From NCBI RefSeq assembly GCF_000178855.1, contig NZ_ADVG01000003.1, positions 558,001 to 622,000 on the forward strand: 64,000 bases of DNA, written 5' to 3'. How positions within the stretch are numbered: position 1 is the stretch's first letter; each line of letters begins with the position of its first letter. The position numbers and the translations under genes were made by a program. Shown here piece by piece: positions 37,138 to 46,974 of the stretch. The notes beneath the pieces were generated by a model, which saw only the letters and a list, made by a program, of their open reading frames with translations, did not search any database and was not told the DNA's origin. The DNA is from Ktedonobacter racemifer DSM 44963. Its GTDB lineage: Bacteria > Chloroflexota > Ktedonobacteria > Ktedonobacterales > Ktedonobacteraceae.

Positions 37138-39053
37138 TTTGTGGAGATCCAGACGCTCATCTCACCAGCCTGGCGATGATCCCAGGCGTAATAGGGTATA
37201 GCAGTGAGCGTATGCGCATGAGATTGTGGAGGGGTCGTTTTATACAATGTATCTGACCAATCCTCGCTCTCTACAACGGTCGCCGGACCCTCAATAACGG
37301 TGACCCCACCTAAAAGCTCAGGCTCAAAGTGGCTCTCCAGTGTAGCCGTTTCAGGTAGACGGATATGATGTAGCGGCACCGCATTATCCGCACCTTCCAG
37401 ACAATATACCAGGGGACCACGTTGCAAGGCGACTCGATCACTATTCTCACGTATATCTGGATGTGCATAGACTCGCATCACCGGCATCGCCAGATTAAGT
37501 ACTATCTGGTCACCACTCTGCCAGCGGCGTTCAATTCGTACATACCCCTTTTGCAAATGGTCATCAAGCGCAATAGCTTCACCATTTAGAGAAAGTTGTG
37601 CAGCCTGACACCAACCAGGAATACGCAAGTTCAGGCCAAAATCGGCAGGCTCATCAAGCTCCATCTTCAGGCTGATCGCACCATCCCAGGGATACTTCGT
37701 TTCCTGCTCCACTTTCACGTTATGCCCACCAACAGAAAGCTCACCTGTTCCTTGAATATATAAATGCGTAAAAATGTCTGTATCGCTCACCGTGTAGACA
37801 TACTGACCCAACGACATCAATGTACGTGCTATATTTGGTGGACAACAGGCACACTTGAACCATCCTACACGGTGATGATCACCTTTGCTCTCCAGGGGAT
37901 TAACATAAAAATATTTGCTCCCATCAAGCGAGATACCACTTAACATCCCGTTATATAATGCTCGTTCAAGCAGATCAGCATAGCGGCTATCCGCATCTAG
38001 TTGGAGCAAGCGGTGGTTCCACATGACCAGACCAATTGAGGCGCAAGATTCGGCATACGCAGTCAGATTCGGCAGGTCGTAATCTTCCGTGAAACCCTCG
38101 TTCTTCGCTGTCGAACCTATACCTCCAGTGATATAGAGCCGCTTGCTCACAAGGTGATGCCAGAGACGCTCACCTGTCTGAAATAACGACTCATCGTACC
38201 TCTCCTTGACCAGGTCAGCAACAGCACTATAGAGATACATTGCACGCACAGCATGTCCAACAACCTCTCTCTGCTCTCGTATCGGCACATGGGATTGGTT
38301 GTATTCATATGTCTGCGCCCAGAAATCGCGCGGATCATCCCCGCGCAAATGTGCTTCTTCATCAAAATAATGCGGCTGTTTGCCACGCTCATCAACAAAG
38401 TACTGGCTCAAATTCAGATACCGCTTCTCTCCGGTAACACGATAGAGTTTGACTAATGCCAGCTCGATCTCTGGATGCCCGCTGTATCCCCGCTTCTTGC
38501 CTTCTTCAAGCCCGAAGGTCCTATCAAGGTAATCAGCGTAACGACTCACAATATCCAGTAATGAGCGCTTACCCGTTCCCTGGAAATGAGCTACACCAGC
38601 CTCTATCAGGTGTCCCGCACAATAGAGCTCATGCAGGTCCCGCATATTTGACCAGCGCTTCTCCGGCTCGACTTCTGTAAACCAGATGTTGAGGTAGCCA
38701 TCTGGCTGTTGGATCGAGCGTATAAACTCAATAGTCGTATCAAGCAACGCATCCAGTTGAGCATCTGGATGGGCCGCCAGACTTAAACTCGCTGCCTCAA
38801 CCCACTTTGTAATATCTGTCTCCCAGAAAACATAGGGGATGGGATGCATTCCCCTCTTCCAACCCCGCTTCTCTGAATCAAAATAGTTATTCAGCTTCAT
38901 TTGCTCATACATCATTGGCAAGGTGTTTTCACGCACTCTCTGCAAACGTGGTGCCCAGAATGTATCCTCAATCGTTACCGTTGTATGCGCGACAGCATTG
39001 GAACCCCGCCTTGCATCTGCTTGCTGAGTTGATGTTGGAGAAGATGATGTCAT
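37134..39053 (-). CDS. GH127 beta-L-arabinofuranosidase-type glycosidase
   Basis: 639 residues, the usual size for this family. VTIEDTFWAPRLQRVRENTL opens the (alpha/alpha)6 barrel; RDLHELYCAGHLIEAGVAH is conserved. Glu335/Cys337 (AYAESCASIG) with Cys403-Cys404 (CACCPPNIAR) match the zinc and nucleophile residues of the characterised HypBA1 enzyme, in which the zinc-bound Cys is the nucleophile. C-terminal beta-sandwiches follow (LQRGPLVYCLEGADN). No signal peptide, so it acts on imported arabinosides. Last gene of the LacI/ABC transporter cluster (80 bp after the MalG-type permease gene). ATG behind AAAGGAAT. Its stop codon is overlapped by the structured RNA element on the other strand. Confidence 0.93.
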   Translation of the reverse strand: MTSSSPTSTQQADARRGSNAVAHTTVTIEDTFWAPRLQRVRENTLPMMYEQMKLNNYFDSEKRGWKRGMHPIPYVFWETDITKWVEAASLSLAAHPDAQLDALLDTTIEFIRSIQQPDGYLNIWFTEVEPEKRWSNMRDLHELYCAGHLIEAGVAHFQGTGKRSLLDIVSRYADYLDRTFGLEEGKKRGYSGHPEIELALVKLYRVTGEKRYLNLSQYFVDERGKQPHYFDEEAHLRGDDPRDFWAQTYEYNQSHVPIREQREVVGHAVRAMYLYSAVADLVKERYDESLFQTGERLWHHLVSKRLYITGGIGSTAKNEGFTEDYDLPNLTAYAESCASIGLVMWNHRLLQLDADSRYADLLERALYNGMLSGISLDGSKYFYVNPLESKGDHHRVGWFKCACCPPNIARTLMSLGQYVYTVSDTDIFTHLYIQGTGELSVGGHNVKVEQETKYPWDGAISLKMELDEPADFGLNLRIPGWCQAAQLSLNGEAIALDDHLQKGYVRIERRWQSGDQIVLNLAMPVMRVYAHPDIRENSDRVALQRGPLVYCLEGADNAVPLHHIRLPETATLESHFEPELLGGVTVIEGPATVVESEDWSDTLYKTTPPQSHAHTLTAIPYYAWDHRQAGEMSVWISTK

Positions 39054-39132
39054 TGCCTATTCCTTTCACAATACGTATCGTACCAGCCACAGGGGGTTTG
39101 TGTAGTATACAGGTCAGCCTTGCCCTATCCCA

Positions 39133-40011
39133 TTATTCTTTCACTGCGCCAGCTACCAGGCCAGAGGTAATATAACGCTGTCCGAAGATAAAAACCAGGA
39201 TAATTGGCAATGCCGCAACGACCGAAACCGCCATCAGATCATTCCAACGTACCCCATATTCTCCGATGAACTTATAAATGCCCAATGTTAAAGGGCGCTT
39301 GTTATCATCAGAGATCAATGTCAGCGGGAAAAGAAAGTCGCTCCAGCCCATCAAAAAGGTGAGAGCACCAACCGTCAATATGCCAGGTCGCGAGAGCGGC
39401 ATAATTATTCGGTAGAACGCCCCCCATAAACTACACCCATCAATAAAGGCTGCATCTTCTAGATCACGCGGCAAGCTTAAAAAATAGGGACGCATCACGA
39501 GCGTTGCAAACGGTAAGGTACGCGTCGTGACTGCCAGGATTACCGCCGGAATAGAGTTCACCAGGCCGATTTGCGAAAAGATCACAAACAACGGTAGAGC
39601 CAGCATGATACTGGGAAACATCTGTACAACCAGAAAGGCCAGTAACATCCCCTGTTTTCCCTTTACTGGGAGCCGGGCCAATCCATAGGCCATTGGTGCT
39701 CCTAGCACCAAACTCAATAGCATTGTGCCAAGCGCAATCTGAAGACTATTGCCCATATAACGCCATATATCCGTGTTCTGGATAAAGTTGGAGATATAAG
39801 GGCTCCAATCAACCTGGTGGGGAAAAAACGTCGGTGGCGTGCTGAACAGCTCTGTCGTATTTTTGAGTGAACTGACAATTACCCAGTATAAAGGGAAGAT
39901 CATTACGACCGTAAAGAAAATCCCTAACACTGTCAGCATAATTGTATTCCAGGATTTGCGATTGAGAGGAGATTTATTCGCAGCACGATAAGCTTTTTGT
40001 GTAGTCGTCAT
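39133..40011 (-). CDS. Sugar ABC transporter permease, MalG type
   Basis: 292 residues with six membrane helices (TVLGIFFTVVMIFPLYWVIV first). The EAA loop of inner-membrane permeases, DAAFIDGCSLWGAFYRIIMP, is the site that contacts the ATPase. ATG overlaps the stop of the MalF-type gene (ATGA), behind GAGAGGAG. No ATPase gene is in the cluster; such systems commonly share a MsmK-like ATPase encoded elsewhere. Confidence 0.93.
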   Translation of the reverse strand: MTTTQKAYRAANKSPLNRKSWNTIMLTVLGIFFTVVMIFPLYWVIVSSLKNTTELFSTPPTFFPHQVDWSPYISNFIQNTDIWRYMGNSLQIALGTMLLSLVLGAPMAYGLARLPVKGKQGMLLAFLVVQMFPSIMLALPLFVIFSQIGLVNSIPAVILAVTTRTLPFATLVMRPYFLSLPRDLEDAAFIDGCSLWGAFYRIIMPLSRPGILTVGALTFLMGWSDFLFPLTLISDDNKRPLTLGIYKFIGEYGVRWNDLMAVSVVAALPIILVFIFGQRYITSGLVAGAVKE

Positions 40012-40961
40012 CAAGCAGTCTCCTCTCGTCTCAGCAGGAACAGATAGATAGCGCTTACGCCCAGTAAGAGCAGGAACATCAACGTAGCAACAGCCGCTCC
40101 TGAACCAAGATCAAACTGGCCGAAGGCAATACGATAGGCATACAATGGCATTGCTTCAGTCGTATTGACCGGGCCGCCGCCAGTAATGACATAAATCAGG
40201 TCAAACACATTCAATGTATAGATGAACCCGAGCATCAAAACTGTCAGGCTGGTTGAACGCATTAATGGCATCGTAATATGCAAGAAACGCCCCAATCCAT
40301 TTGCGCCATCAACAACCGCCGCCTCATACAGGGTCGCCGAAATTCCCTGCAAACCAGCTAAAAGCAACGACATGTTAAAGGGAATACCAATCCAGATATT
40401 CGCAATGATCACGGCCCATAGGGCCAGGTTTGGGTTCGTAAGCCAGTCAATAGGTGAGGAGACCACATGCAAACTTTGCAAGACGTAGTTCACAATGCCC
40501 GAATCACTCTGAAACATCCATTTGAAGATCGTGGCACTTACAATCACCGGCAACATCCAGGCAATCATCACTGAACCACGCATCACGCCAACCAGGGGGA
40601 TACGCCGATTAAATAACAACGCCATCGCGAAGCCGATAATATATTGAAAAACCAGTGAGGCAATGGTAAAGATCAGTGAGACGACCAGAGAAGAGCGAAA
40701 ATTTGGGTCAGAGATCACTGTATGATAATTATCCAGGCCAACAAATGGCGTAATACCAGTCAATAGGCTACCAACGTTCACCTGCTCAAAGCTATAGACA
40801 ATCATGGTGATAACCGGATACACCAGAAAGAGAAGTAGGAACAGGGTCGCTGGCAATAAGAAGAGATAAGGGCCCAGCGTTTTGCTTATTCTCCGCCACC
40901 TCACTGAACGCTGAGTCACTGTCTTCGCCTCTTGCGGAGAGGTATTGACAAGTGTAGACAC
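40011..40961 (-). CDS. Sugar ABC transporter permease, MalF type
   Basis: About 316 residues. Helices start at YLFLLPATLFLLLFLVYPVI; EAA loop EAAVVDGANGLGRFLHITMP. GTG 40961 is chosen because AAGGAGG lies 9 bp upstream; the frame extends to 40991. Forms the heterodimeric channel with the next gene's product. Confidence 0.93.
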   Translation of the reverse strand: MSTLVNTSPQEAKTVTQRSVRWRRISKTLGPYLFLLPATLFLLLFLVYPVITMIVYSFEQVNVGSLLTGITPFVGLDNYHTVISDPNFRSSLVVSLIFTIASLVFQYIIGFAMALLFNRRIPLVGVMRGSVMIAWMLPVIVSATIFKWMFQSDSGIVNYVLQSLHVVSSPIDWLTNPNLALWAVIIANIWIGIPFNMSLLLAGLQGISATLYEAAVVDGANGLGRFLHITMPLMRSTSLTVLMLGFIYTLNVFDLIYVITGGGPVNTTEAMPLYAYRIAFGQFDLGSGAAVATLMFLLLLGVSAIYLFLLRREETA

Positions 40962-41066
40962 GGGAAACTTCCTCCTTACTGTGACCTGCAAGGCCCAGGA
41001 GAACGAGTAAACGTACTCTCGTGCGAAGAGAAATACGTCTACTCTTCCTTCTACAACGCGTGATCA

Positions 41067-42365
41067 CTAGGACGGTAGTAAAGGCTTTACAGATTGACTG
41101 GCCGCTTGAAGAGCTGCTGAGGGGGACTGCTGCCCACTAATCGCTGCCTGAAACGCTTGCTGCACGTAATTCGAGATCTTTGGATAGTTCGGACCATACG
41201 CACGAGGCCTGGCTGTCGTAAGCGCATTGACAAATACAGCTTGTTTGGGGTCCTGGATGAATGCGGAGTCCTTGCCCAGATCTATACGACTCGGTAGTGT
41301 TCCGTTGCCCAGCAGGTAATTCTTGAGAACAGACTGTTCCTGTGTCCACTTGATAAACTCCCATGCTTCGGCCTGGTGCTGGCTGGTTGCAGTGATAGCC
41401 CAGTTCTCACCACCCAGAATAGATGCTGCTTGCTTGCCTTGTGGCAGAGGAACAACGTCCCAGTTAAACTTGGCATTCGAGCGAGCAGCAGGAAGGTTCC
41501 AGGGACCATTAATACACAGTGCAGATTTGCCAGCGGTCCACTGCGTCATCGCATCCTGCTGTGTCCAGTTCAAAGAATCCATCGAGAGCAGTCTCTCTTT
41601 GGTCAGATCGACCAGGTATTGCAAGGCGGTCGTGGCCTCAGGACTATCCAGCGAGTTCAGGTCCGCACCTGCTTCCCACAGGAACGGCAAGAACTGGAAT
41701 GCCCCCTCTTCACTTTGGACTAGAGACATCGATAGCCCATAGACACCCTTGGTGGTCAACTTCTTCGCCGCATCATGCAATTCATCCCAATTTTTAGGCG
41801 GGTTGACACCGGCCTTCTTCAGCATATCCACGTTATAATAGAGCGCCAGGCAATTACTATTATTAGGAATGCCGTAGTTTTTATTTTTCCAGGTTGTTGA
41901 TGTCCAGGGACCGGTAATATATTCTTTTCCCTGCCCCCACGAGGAGATTTGTGAGGTTAAATCCGCCAGAATACCCATGGAAGAAAATGCCTGGTGATCC
42001 GGATTATCAATAATCAAGATGTCAGGAAGCTGGCGGGCGGCTGCACCCTGGATAATTTTCTGTTTGAGGTCAGCGAAAGGGATGGCCGTGCGCTGAATCT
42101 TCACATTTAACTTGACTTTGGGGTAATCGGCCAGGAGCTTTAGATATCCAGCACCGGGAGGGTTTGAATAATCCCAGATGGTCAACGTCACGGGTCCGGA
42201 ACCGGCACTACCACCAGCGCCACCACATGCCTCAAGAAGCGTAATTGCGGCGCCAGTGCTGATACCCAGGGCCGCCGTTTTTGCAATAAAAGCTCGACGG
42301 CTCATTCGTCCGGTACGAACTTCGGTCATCATGTCTTTCCAGGGTTCTTGTTGTTTGTGGGTCAT
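41067..42365 (-). CDS. Sugar ABC transporter substrate-binding lipoprotein
   Basis: 432 residues. Signal SRRAFIAKTAALGISTG ending in lipobox LLEAC (Cys47); the twin arginine suggests Tat export, followed by lipid anchoring. Mature part is a family 1 binding protein (VTLTIWDYSNPPGAGYLKLL; ALCINGPWNLP; GGENWAITATSQHQAEAWEF). Ideal AAGGAGG ribosome site. First gene of the transport operon; the ligand is probably an arabinose-containing oligosaccharide, judged from the GH127 enzyme. Confidence 0.93.
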   Translation of the reverse strand: MTHKQQEPWKDMMTEVRTGRMSRRAFIAKTAALGISTGAAITLLEACGGAGGSAGSGPVTLTIWDYSNPPGAGYLKLLADYPKVKLNVKIQRTAIPFADLKQKIIQGAAARQLPDILIIDNPDHQAFSSMGILADLTSQISSWGQGKEYITGPWTSTTWKNKNYGIPNNSNCLALYYNVDMLKKAGVNPPKNWDELHDAAKKLTTKGVYGLSMSLVQSEEGAFQFLPFLWEAGADLNSLDSPEATTALQYLVDLTKERLLSMDSLNWTQQDAMTQWTAGKSALCINGPWNLPAARSNAKFNWDVVPLPQGKQAASILGGENWAITATSQHQAEAWEFIKWTQEQSVLKNYLLGNGTLPSRIDLGKDSAFIQDPKQAVFVNALTTARPRAYGPNYPKISNYVQQAFQAAISGQQSPSAALQAASQSVKPLLPS

Positions 42366-42580
42366 CTATGACCTCCTTATAAATGATGAAAATACTGAAA
42401 CTCTCTCAGAGATACATCATCCTCTTCCATTGAGGAACATTGTCATCATTCAGACAAACCAACCATAACGAGAGAACGTCTGACCACTTCCATACGAAAT
42501 TCGTTGCCAATCAACCGATCATACAACGAAAGATGCCTCCATGAACTCCTTCCTGTGCTGATTACCTCCATTCTTGCTCA

Positions 42581-43639
42581 CTACCCCGATTGTGAGGGGT
42601 CACTTGAACCGCGTAAAATCAAGCTACAGGGAAGACGCACAATACCAGAGCGTTGCTCACCAGCAAACAACGCTAGCAAGCTTTCACCCACATAACGTCC
42701 CACCTGTGCGAGGTTCATATCTACAGTTGTCAACGGCGGTCGAGTTGCACATGCCATGGGTTCCCAATTGTCAAAACCTACGACGGAAACATCGGTTGGA
42801 ACACGTAGACCGCGCGCTTGTAATGCCTCCATAGCGCCTCTTGCCAACTGGTCACTACCACAAAAAAGCGCATCAATCGAAGGATCTTGATCAAAGAGAA
42901 AATTCGTTGCGGTATATCCCCAGCTTTCCTGCCAGGGACCCGATAGGACACGATTGTGAGGCAGCGCAATATCATGCTCAGCAAGCACCTGGCGCATGGC
43001 TCCTTCGCGTAAACGGACCGCTTCAAAATAACTGGGGCCGGTAATATGGGCAAACTGACGCCGTCCCAGGCTTACAAGATGTTCAGTTGCTAGTCTCGCA
43101 CCTTGAGCATCATCGGGTAAGACGCACAGAGCGTTGGGATCTTCGACATAGGTAAAGGCATAGACAACAGGTATTACTGTCCTCCCTATGTTTATTGGCG
43201 GGCGCGAGTCTTCACGCCGGGCAGATACCACGATCCCATCAACTTTGCGCGCCAGTAAATGCTGCAAATGCTGTTGCTCGCGACTCTGATCGCGTGAATT
43301 ACAGAGCATCGCTGAAACCGGACGTGTCCCAAAGGCGTCTTCAATCCCCATCAAGAGGGGAAGACTAAAACGTCCATAGTTGTCGGTTGTTAATACGCCA
43401 ACCATGACACCCTGACTTGCTGGAACATCCTCTTGGAGGCTAAAAAAACGAAAACCCAGACGCCTGGCTTCAGAACGCACACGTTCTCGCGTTTCCGGGC
43501 TTAATCTCCCCCTCCCATTTATTGCTTTAGAGGCTGTCCCTAATGTCACGCCTGCGGCATCTGCAACATCACGCAAGGTAACGTTCTGCCTTGGCTGTGG
43601 TGATAGATCAAAGAATTGTTTGTCCGGTTCAGACACCAT
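42581..43639 (-). CDS. LacI-family transcriptional repressor
   Basis: 352 residues. HTH and hinge VTLRDVADAAGVTLGTASKA, INGRGRLSPETRERV, then a periplasmic-binding-like ligand domain (VMVGVLTTDNYGRFSLPLLM; FCGSDQLARGAMEALQARGL; VSVVGFDNWEPMA). Upstream of and co-directional with the transport genes. The gap 42366-42580 holds a small dyad ACGAA-A-TTCGT (42494-42504) as a possible operator. Predicted to repress the arabinoside uptake and hydrolysis genes until the sugar is present. Confidence 0.93.
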   Translation of the reverse strand: MVSEPDKQFFDLSPQPRQNVTLRDVADAAGVTLGTASKAINGRGRLSPETRERVRSEARRLGFRFFSLQEDVPASQGVMVGVLTTDNYGRFSLPLLMGIEDAFGTRPVSAMLCNSRDQSREQQHLQHLLARKVDGIVVSARREDSRPPINIGRTVIPVVYAFTYVEDPNALCVLPDDAQGARLATEHLVSLGRRQFAHITGPSYFEAVRLREGAMRQVLAEHDIALPHNRVLSGPWQESWGYTATNFLFDQDPSIDALFCGSDQLARGAMEALQARGLRVPTDVSVVGFDNWEPMACATRPPLTTVDMNLAQVGRYVGESLLALFAGEQRSGIVRLPCSLILRGSSDPSQSG

Positions 43640-44048
43640 CTAGCTATTTTCCTTGAACTGCATACATACTATGAGGAAACTTTTCACTCATAAATGGAAA
43701 TATATAACCCCTCGAATCGAAGAATACCTAATCTGCACCATAAAGTCAAGCGTGTTTCCCAGCAAAAACGAAAAAAACAGCGTAATCACCAAAATTTGCA
43801 AGCAGACAATGACCCCAACAAGGAAAACTTTCCTGCATTTGAGAAAAACAAGATGCCGCGAGCATTATCACCATCGGCGTCAACGGTCCTTCTCACGCAT
43901 ACCTCATCAATATCGACTACCACTTATTTGCTTTTTTACCTGTTTATGTTATAATTACATCCCCATAGTTTTTCCTCAAAAGAATCCCCTGGTATATCCT
44001 CGTAAGGTGTTCTCTGTACGTGCGCGTGTTGGAAGGGATGGGTGACGT
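43640..44048. other. AT-rich intergenic region before the chimeric gene
   Basis: No supported gene. Clearly lower GC than its surroundings, consistent with a junction of foreign DNA. Its right part holds the promoter at 43928-43955. Confidence 0.55.
43928..43955 (+). promoter_or_regulatory. Candidate promoter for the portal/regulator chimera
   Basis: TTGCTT (43928-43933), 16-bp spacer, TATAAT (43950-43955), reading right, 94 bp before the GTG start. Confidence 0.5.
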
Positions 44049-45623
44049 GTGGAACAGAAGCAGCAGGGATCGTGGTTTGGACGTATACGCCAGGCAGTGA
44101 GTGGCGGCGCGCGGGATGCGCGTATCAGTGAGCAGATGAATCCCGTTTTTTTCTCCTCGACGGCGGGCGTGGAGGAGGAGCGGCGCTGGGGCTATGCCAG
44201 CGGCACGGAGGAGGACTACTACTGGCGACGCCTCTCGGACAACTTCTACCTGAAGGATCTTGTGCCCTCGGCCTACCTGGAGATGCACAACCAGGTCTAT
44301 GAGGCCTATCACGCCAATCCTCTGGCCTTCGCCATCATTGAGATGACGACCAGCTTTGTCCTGGGGCGCGGCGTCAAGCTGGATGCCAGCAATAAGCGTG
44401 TCAAGAAGGTCCTCGACGAGTTCTGGCAGGCCAATAGTATGGATGAGCGTGTCTACACCATCTGCAATGAGCTAGCCTTGTATGGTGAGATCTTTGTGCG
44501 CTACTTCGTCAATCGCTTCGATGGCAGCGTCAAGGTGCGCCTGACCGACCCCTCGCTTATCGACCAGATCGAGACCGATCCCGAGGATATCGAGACACCA
44601 CTCCGCTTCCATCGCCGCCCGGTGGGCGAGAGCGCCAGCGCTCCATCCTCGACGACTGGCGGCTTAAAGCTGGTCTTCCGGCTGGGCGAGCGTGAGACGG
44701 AGGGCGAGTGGTTTGAGGCCGACAGCCAGATGCAGCAGTTCGCCATCAACAAGGTCTCCAACGCCAAGCGTGGCAACTCCGACCTGGCGACCATGCTCCC
44801 CTGGCTCCGTCGCTATAAAGATTGGCTGACCGACCGTGTACGCATCAATAAATATAAATGGGCCTTCATCTGGGATGTGACCCTGCGTGTGGCCTGTGTC
44901 TGTGCTCGGGAACAGTATCGCGTGCTCAAATGCTACCTGCCAAAGGGGATGTTTCACGCGCTCCATGTTCGCGACCCAACGCTCGTTGCGCTCTTGCTCT
45001 CACAACCCGATCTTCTTCTGCTTGCTGGAGAACTGCGAGAGAAGGTCACACGGTTGCGGGACCTCTTCCCTTCGCTTCCCCTGGTTATCTGGTCAGACGA
45101 CGCTGACCAGCAATCTATTGCGCAAGCGCTCGACCAGGGAGCAGATGACTACATTCTGGCCTCTTGTGGGCAAGAGGAGTTGTGTGCTCGTCTGCGTGCT
45201 CATATGAGAAGAGCCAGGCAGGCACCCTCTTACTCAGGAACAGGACACGCGCTTGAAAGCCTGGATCATCAGATCCGCCTTGATAGGCAGCAGCGAAGAG
45301 CCATCGTACGTGAAAATGAGGTATCGCTGACGCCCATCGAGTATGCGTTGCTCTGGCTCTTTCTGTCACACGCTGGAAAAGTGTTGGATCATACAACGCT
45401 CTTGCGCATCGTGTGGGGCGAGACGTATCAGGGGGAGATGGAACTTCTCCGCGTCCATGTACTCCATCTACGCCACAAGCTCGAAGACGATCCGTCTCAT
45501 CCCTCGTATCTTGAAACGATTGTGGGGATTGGTTATCGCTTTCGACAAGAAGACATACCTCCTGATGAGAAGATGGTAAGCACACAAGACACTCTCCCGC
45601 GAGTTGAGGGAGAGCATCAATAA
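44049..45623 (+). CDS. Chimera: phage portal N-terminus fused to OmpR-type regulator
   Basis: 524 codons in one frame. Residues 1-279 are the first half of a tailed-phage portal protein (YHANPLAFAIIEMTTSFVLG; ELALYGEIFVRYFVNRFDGS; DPSLIDQIETDPEDIETPLR; breaks off at FIWDVTL). From about residue 281 the chain turns into a response regulator: a receiver-like domain (QPDLLLLAG ... PLVIWSDD ... GADDYILASCG) and a winged helix (VSLTPIEYALLWLFLSHAGK; LRVHVLHLRHKLEDD). The receiver's phospho-acceptor site is Ala326 and its conserved Lys is absent, so it is a pseudo-receiver. A GTG at 44889 could restart the regulator alone. The GTG at 44049 has GGAAGGGA upstream. The junction near 44886 looks like illegitimate recombination; whether the fusion is used is unknown. 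Confidence 0.85.
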   Translation: MEQKQQGSWFGRIRQAVSGGARDARISEQMNPVFFSSTAGVEEERRWGYASGTEEDYYWRRLSDNFYLKDLVPSAYLEMHNQVYEAYHANPLAFAIIEMTTSFVLGRGVKLDASNKRVKKVLDEFWQANSMDERVYTICNELALYGEIFVRYFVNRFDGSVKVRLTDPSLIDQIETDPEDIETPLRFHRRPVGESASAPSSTTGGLKLVFRLGERETEGEWFEADSQMQQFAINKVSNAKRGNSDLATMLPWLRRYKDWLTDRVRINKYKWAFIWDVTLRVACVCAREQYRVLKCYLPKGMFHALHVRDPTLVALLLSQPDLLLLAGELREKVTRLRDLFPSLPLVIWSDDADQQSIAQALDQGADDYILASCGQEELCARLRAHMRRARQAPSYSGTGHALESLDHQIRLDRQQRRAIVRENEVSLTPIEYALLWLFLSHAGKVLDHTTLLRIVWGETYQGEMELLRVHVLHLRHKLEDDPSHPSYLETIVGIGYRFRQEDIPPDEKMVSTQDTLPRVEGEHQ

Positions 45624-45676
45624 TGAACACATTCTCTAGAAGTCATACTGACAGAGGATTTCAGAAGTCATAAACT

Positions 45677-46123
45677 GTGGAAGGGTATAAGGTGACACAG
45701 CACCAATTTATTCTGGTCCATGAGAAAGAAAAGAAAGAAAACACGATAGACACGCGTACGACTCCCGTTCCTGGCCCCTTTCCTCCTTCTTTGCCAGGGA
45801 TTCCACTCCACAACCTCCTCGAAGATATTGGCGAAGTGGTGAAGCATGTTGACGATCTCCTTGAGGATGTAGAGCAGTGTCGTTCTGCATTGCTTGGGTT
45901 AGGGTGTTGGGCTATAAGTGCGGATGATACTGATGCAGTTCAGCCTTTGTTTGCGCATGTGAGCAGCGCCCAGGAAGCCCTTCCCCGCTTAGACACCTTG
46001 ATTCGAGAAGGCATTTGCCAGCCTATGCAACAGGAACTCCGCTTTTTTGAGGCATACTGCACACAACATATTGGCCAACCAACCTCGCGCGCGTTGCAGG
46101 TGTTGAATGATGAAGAATGCTGA
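45677..46123 (+). CDS. Hypothetical protein
   Basis: 148 codons, GTG start (GTG at 45692 is an alternative with a better-placed GAAGGG). Mostly helical, with an amphipathic segment LLEDIGEVVKHVDDLLEDVE and a C-terminal helix pair. No recognised domain, signal peptide or membrane helix. Lies 55 bp after the chimeric gene on the same strand. Confidence 0.5.
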   Translation: MEGYKVTQHQFILVHEKEKKENTIDTRTTPVPGPFPPSLPGIPLHNLLEDIGEVVKHVDDLLEDVEQCRSALLGLGCWAISADDTDAVQPLFAHVSSAQEALPRLDTLIREGICQPMQQELRFFEAYCTQHIGQPTSRALQVLNDEEC

Positions 46124-46371
46124 TGAGGGAAACACAGAAAAAGCGTTGAAAATGACTTCTCCATCATTCCCTTTTAGAAGGCTGTAAACCCAAATGGTCT
46201 GGTGATCTTGTAGACCTCTTTGGTTTCATCATCTTCCTCCTGTTCTTTCAAGACAGTTACCAGATGCTTAAAACCTGTAGCGTATCAGGAGGTATTACAA
46301 CGAACACCAGACCATACTTACCACCATATGTAGTTGCGACTTAACAAACGGTTTCATCTCATAGTGGCTGT

Positions 46372-46848
46372 CTAAAAAATTTGTTCCCTCTCAAGATACT
46401 TTTGAACTTCCGAAATAGCCTGCACCGTATTCTTGAAGAGAACGGCATATATCCCAAGCCTTTGAGCAGCCTCAACATTTCTTTCCTTGTCGTCTACAAA
46501 TACCACCTCATGAGGCTGCATACCTAACCGCACGAGAGCAAGCTGATAGATACGCGCATCTGGTTTGGATACCCCCTCTTCACCATCAAATATCATCAGA
46601 TCCACCAGTTTCTCCAATCCAAATTTTCGGTTCGCAGCCTCACGTGACCCACCATTGCAAATCGTGGCTATTTTGTAGTGAGAACGCAGGTCACGCACAA
46701 ACTGAGCAAGGCCTGTATTTACCTGCTCATAATCATACGGGTAAACATCATTTTCTTGTCCACGAAGCGGGTTATCTTTTCTGAATCGCTCCCAATCAAT
46801 ATCGATAAGGACACCACCTAGATCAAAGATAACAGCACGAATAGCCAT
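46372..46848 (-). CDS. HAD-superfamily hydrolase
   Basis: 158 residues. Motif I VIFDLGGVLIDIDWE with nucleophile Asp9, motif II ICNGG, motif III Lys in SKPDARIYQLALVRLG, and motif IV VVFVDDKERNVEAA. The cap is very short, so a compact subfamily IA-like phosphatase or epoxide-hydrolase-like form. ATG behind AAAGGAGGAG. Substrate unknown. Confidence 0.88.
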   Translation of the reverse strand: MAIRAVIFDLGGVLIDIDWERFRKDNPLRGQENDVYPYDYEQVNTGLAQFVRDLRSHYKIATICNGGSREAANRKFGLEKLVDLMIFDGEEGVSKPDARIYQLALVRLGMQPHEVVFVDDKERNVEAAQRLGIYAVLFKNTVQAISEVQKYLEREQIF

Positions 46849-46935
46849 CCACTGCTCCTCCTTTCACAAGACCTTTTCTCTCGTCATCTCATGCTCAGCA
46901 CTCAAAACATCATTGAGCATCCACTCTTATACATG

Positions 46936-46965
46936 AGGATCTCTTCTTTCTGAAGAAGAGATCCT
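46936..46965. terminator. Hairpin between methyltransferase and HAD genes
   Basis: AGGATCTCTTCTT, loop TCTG, AAGAAGAGATCCT: a perfect 13-bp stem 10 bp past the methyltransferase stop. No T-run, so termination may be factor-assisted. Confidence 0.6.
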
Positions 46966-46974
46966 TGTAAGAAA

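Noticed and set aside
43653..44045. 130-codon frame in the AT-rich gap before the portal chimera
   Set aside because: Lys/Thr/Asn-rich low-complexity sequence mirrored by another frame; no domain or ribosome site.
44664..44966. Antisense frames within the portal segment
   Set aside because: The portal reading has recognisable family blocks; the antisense does not.
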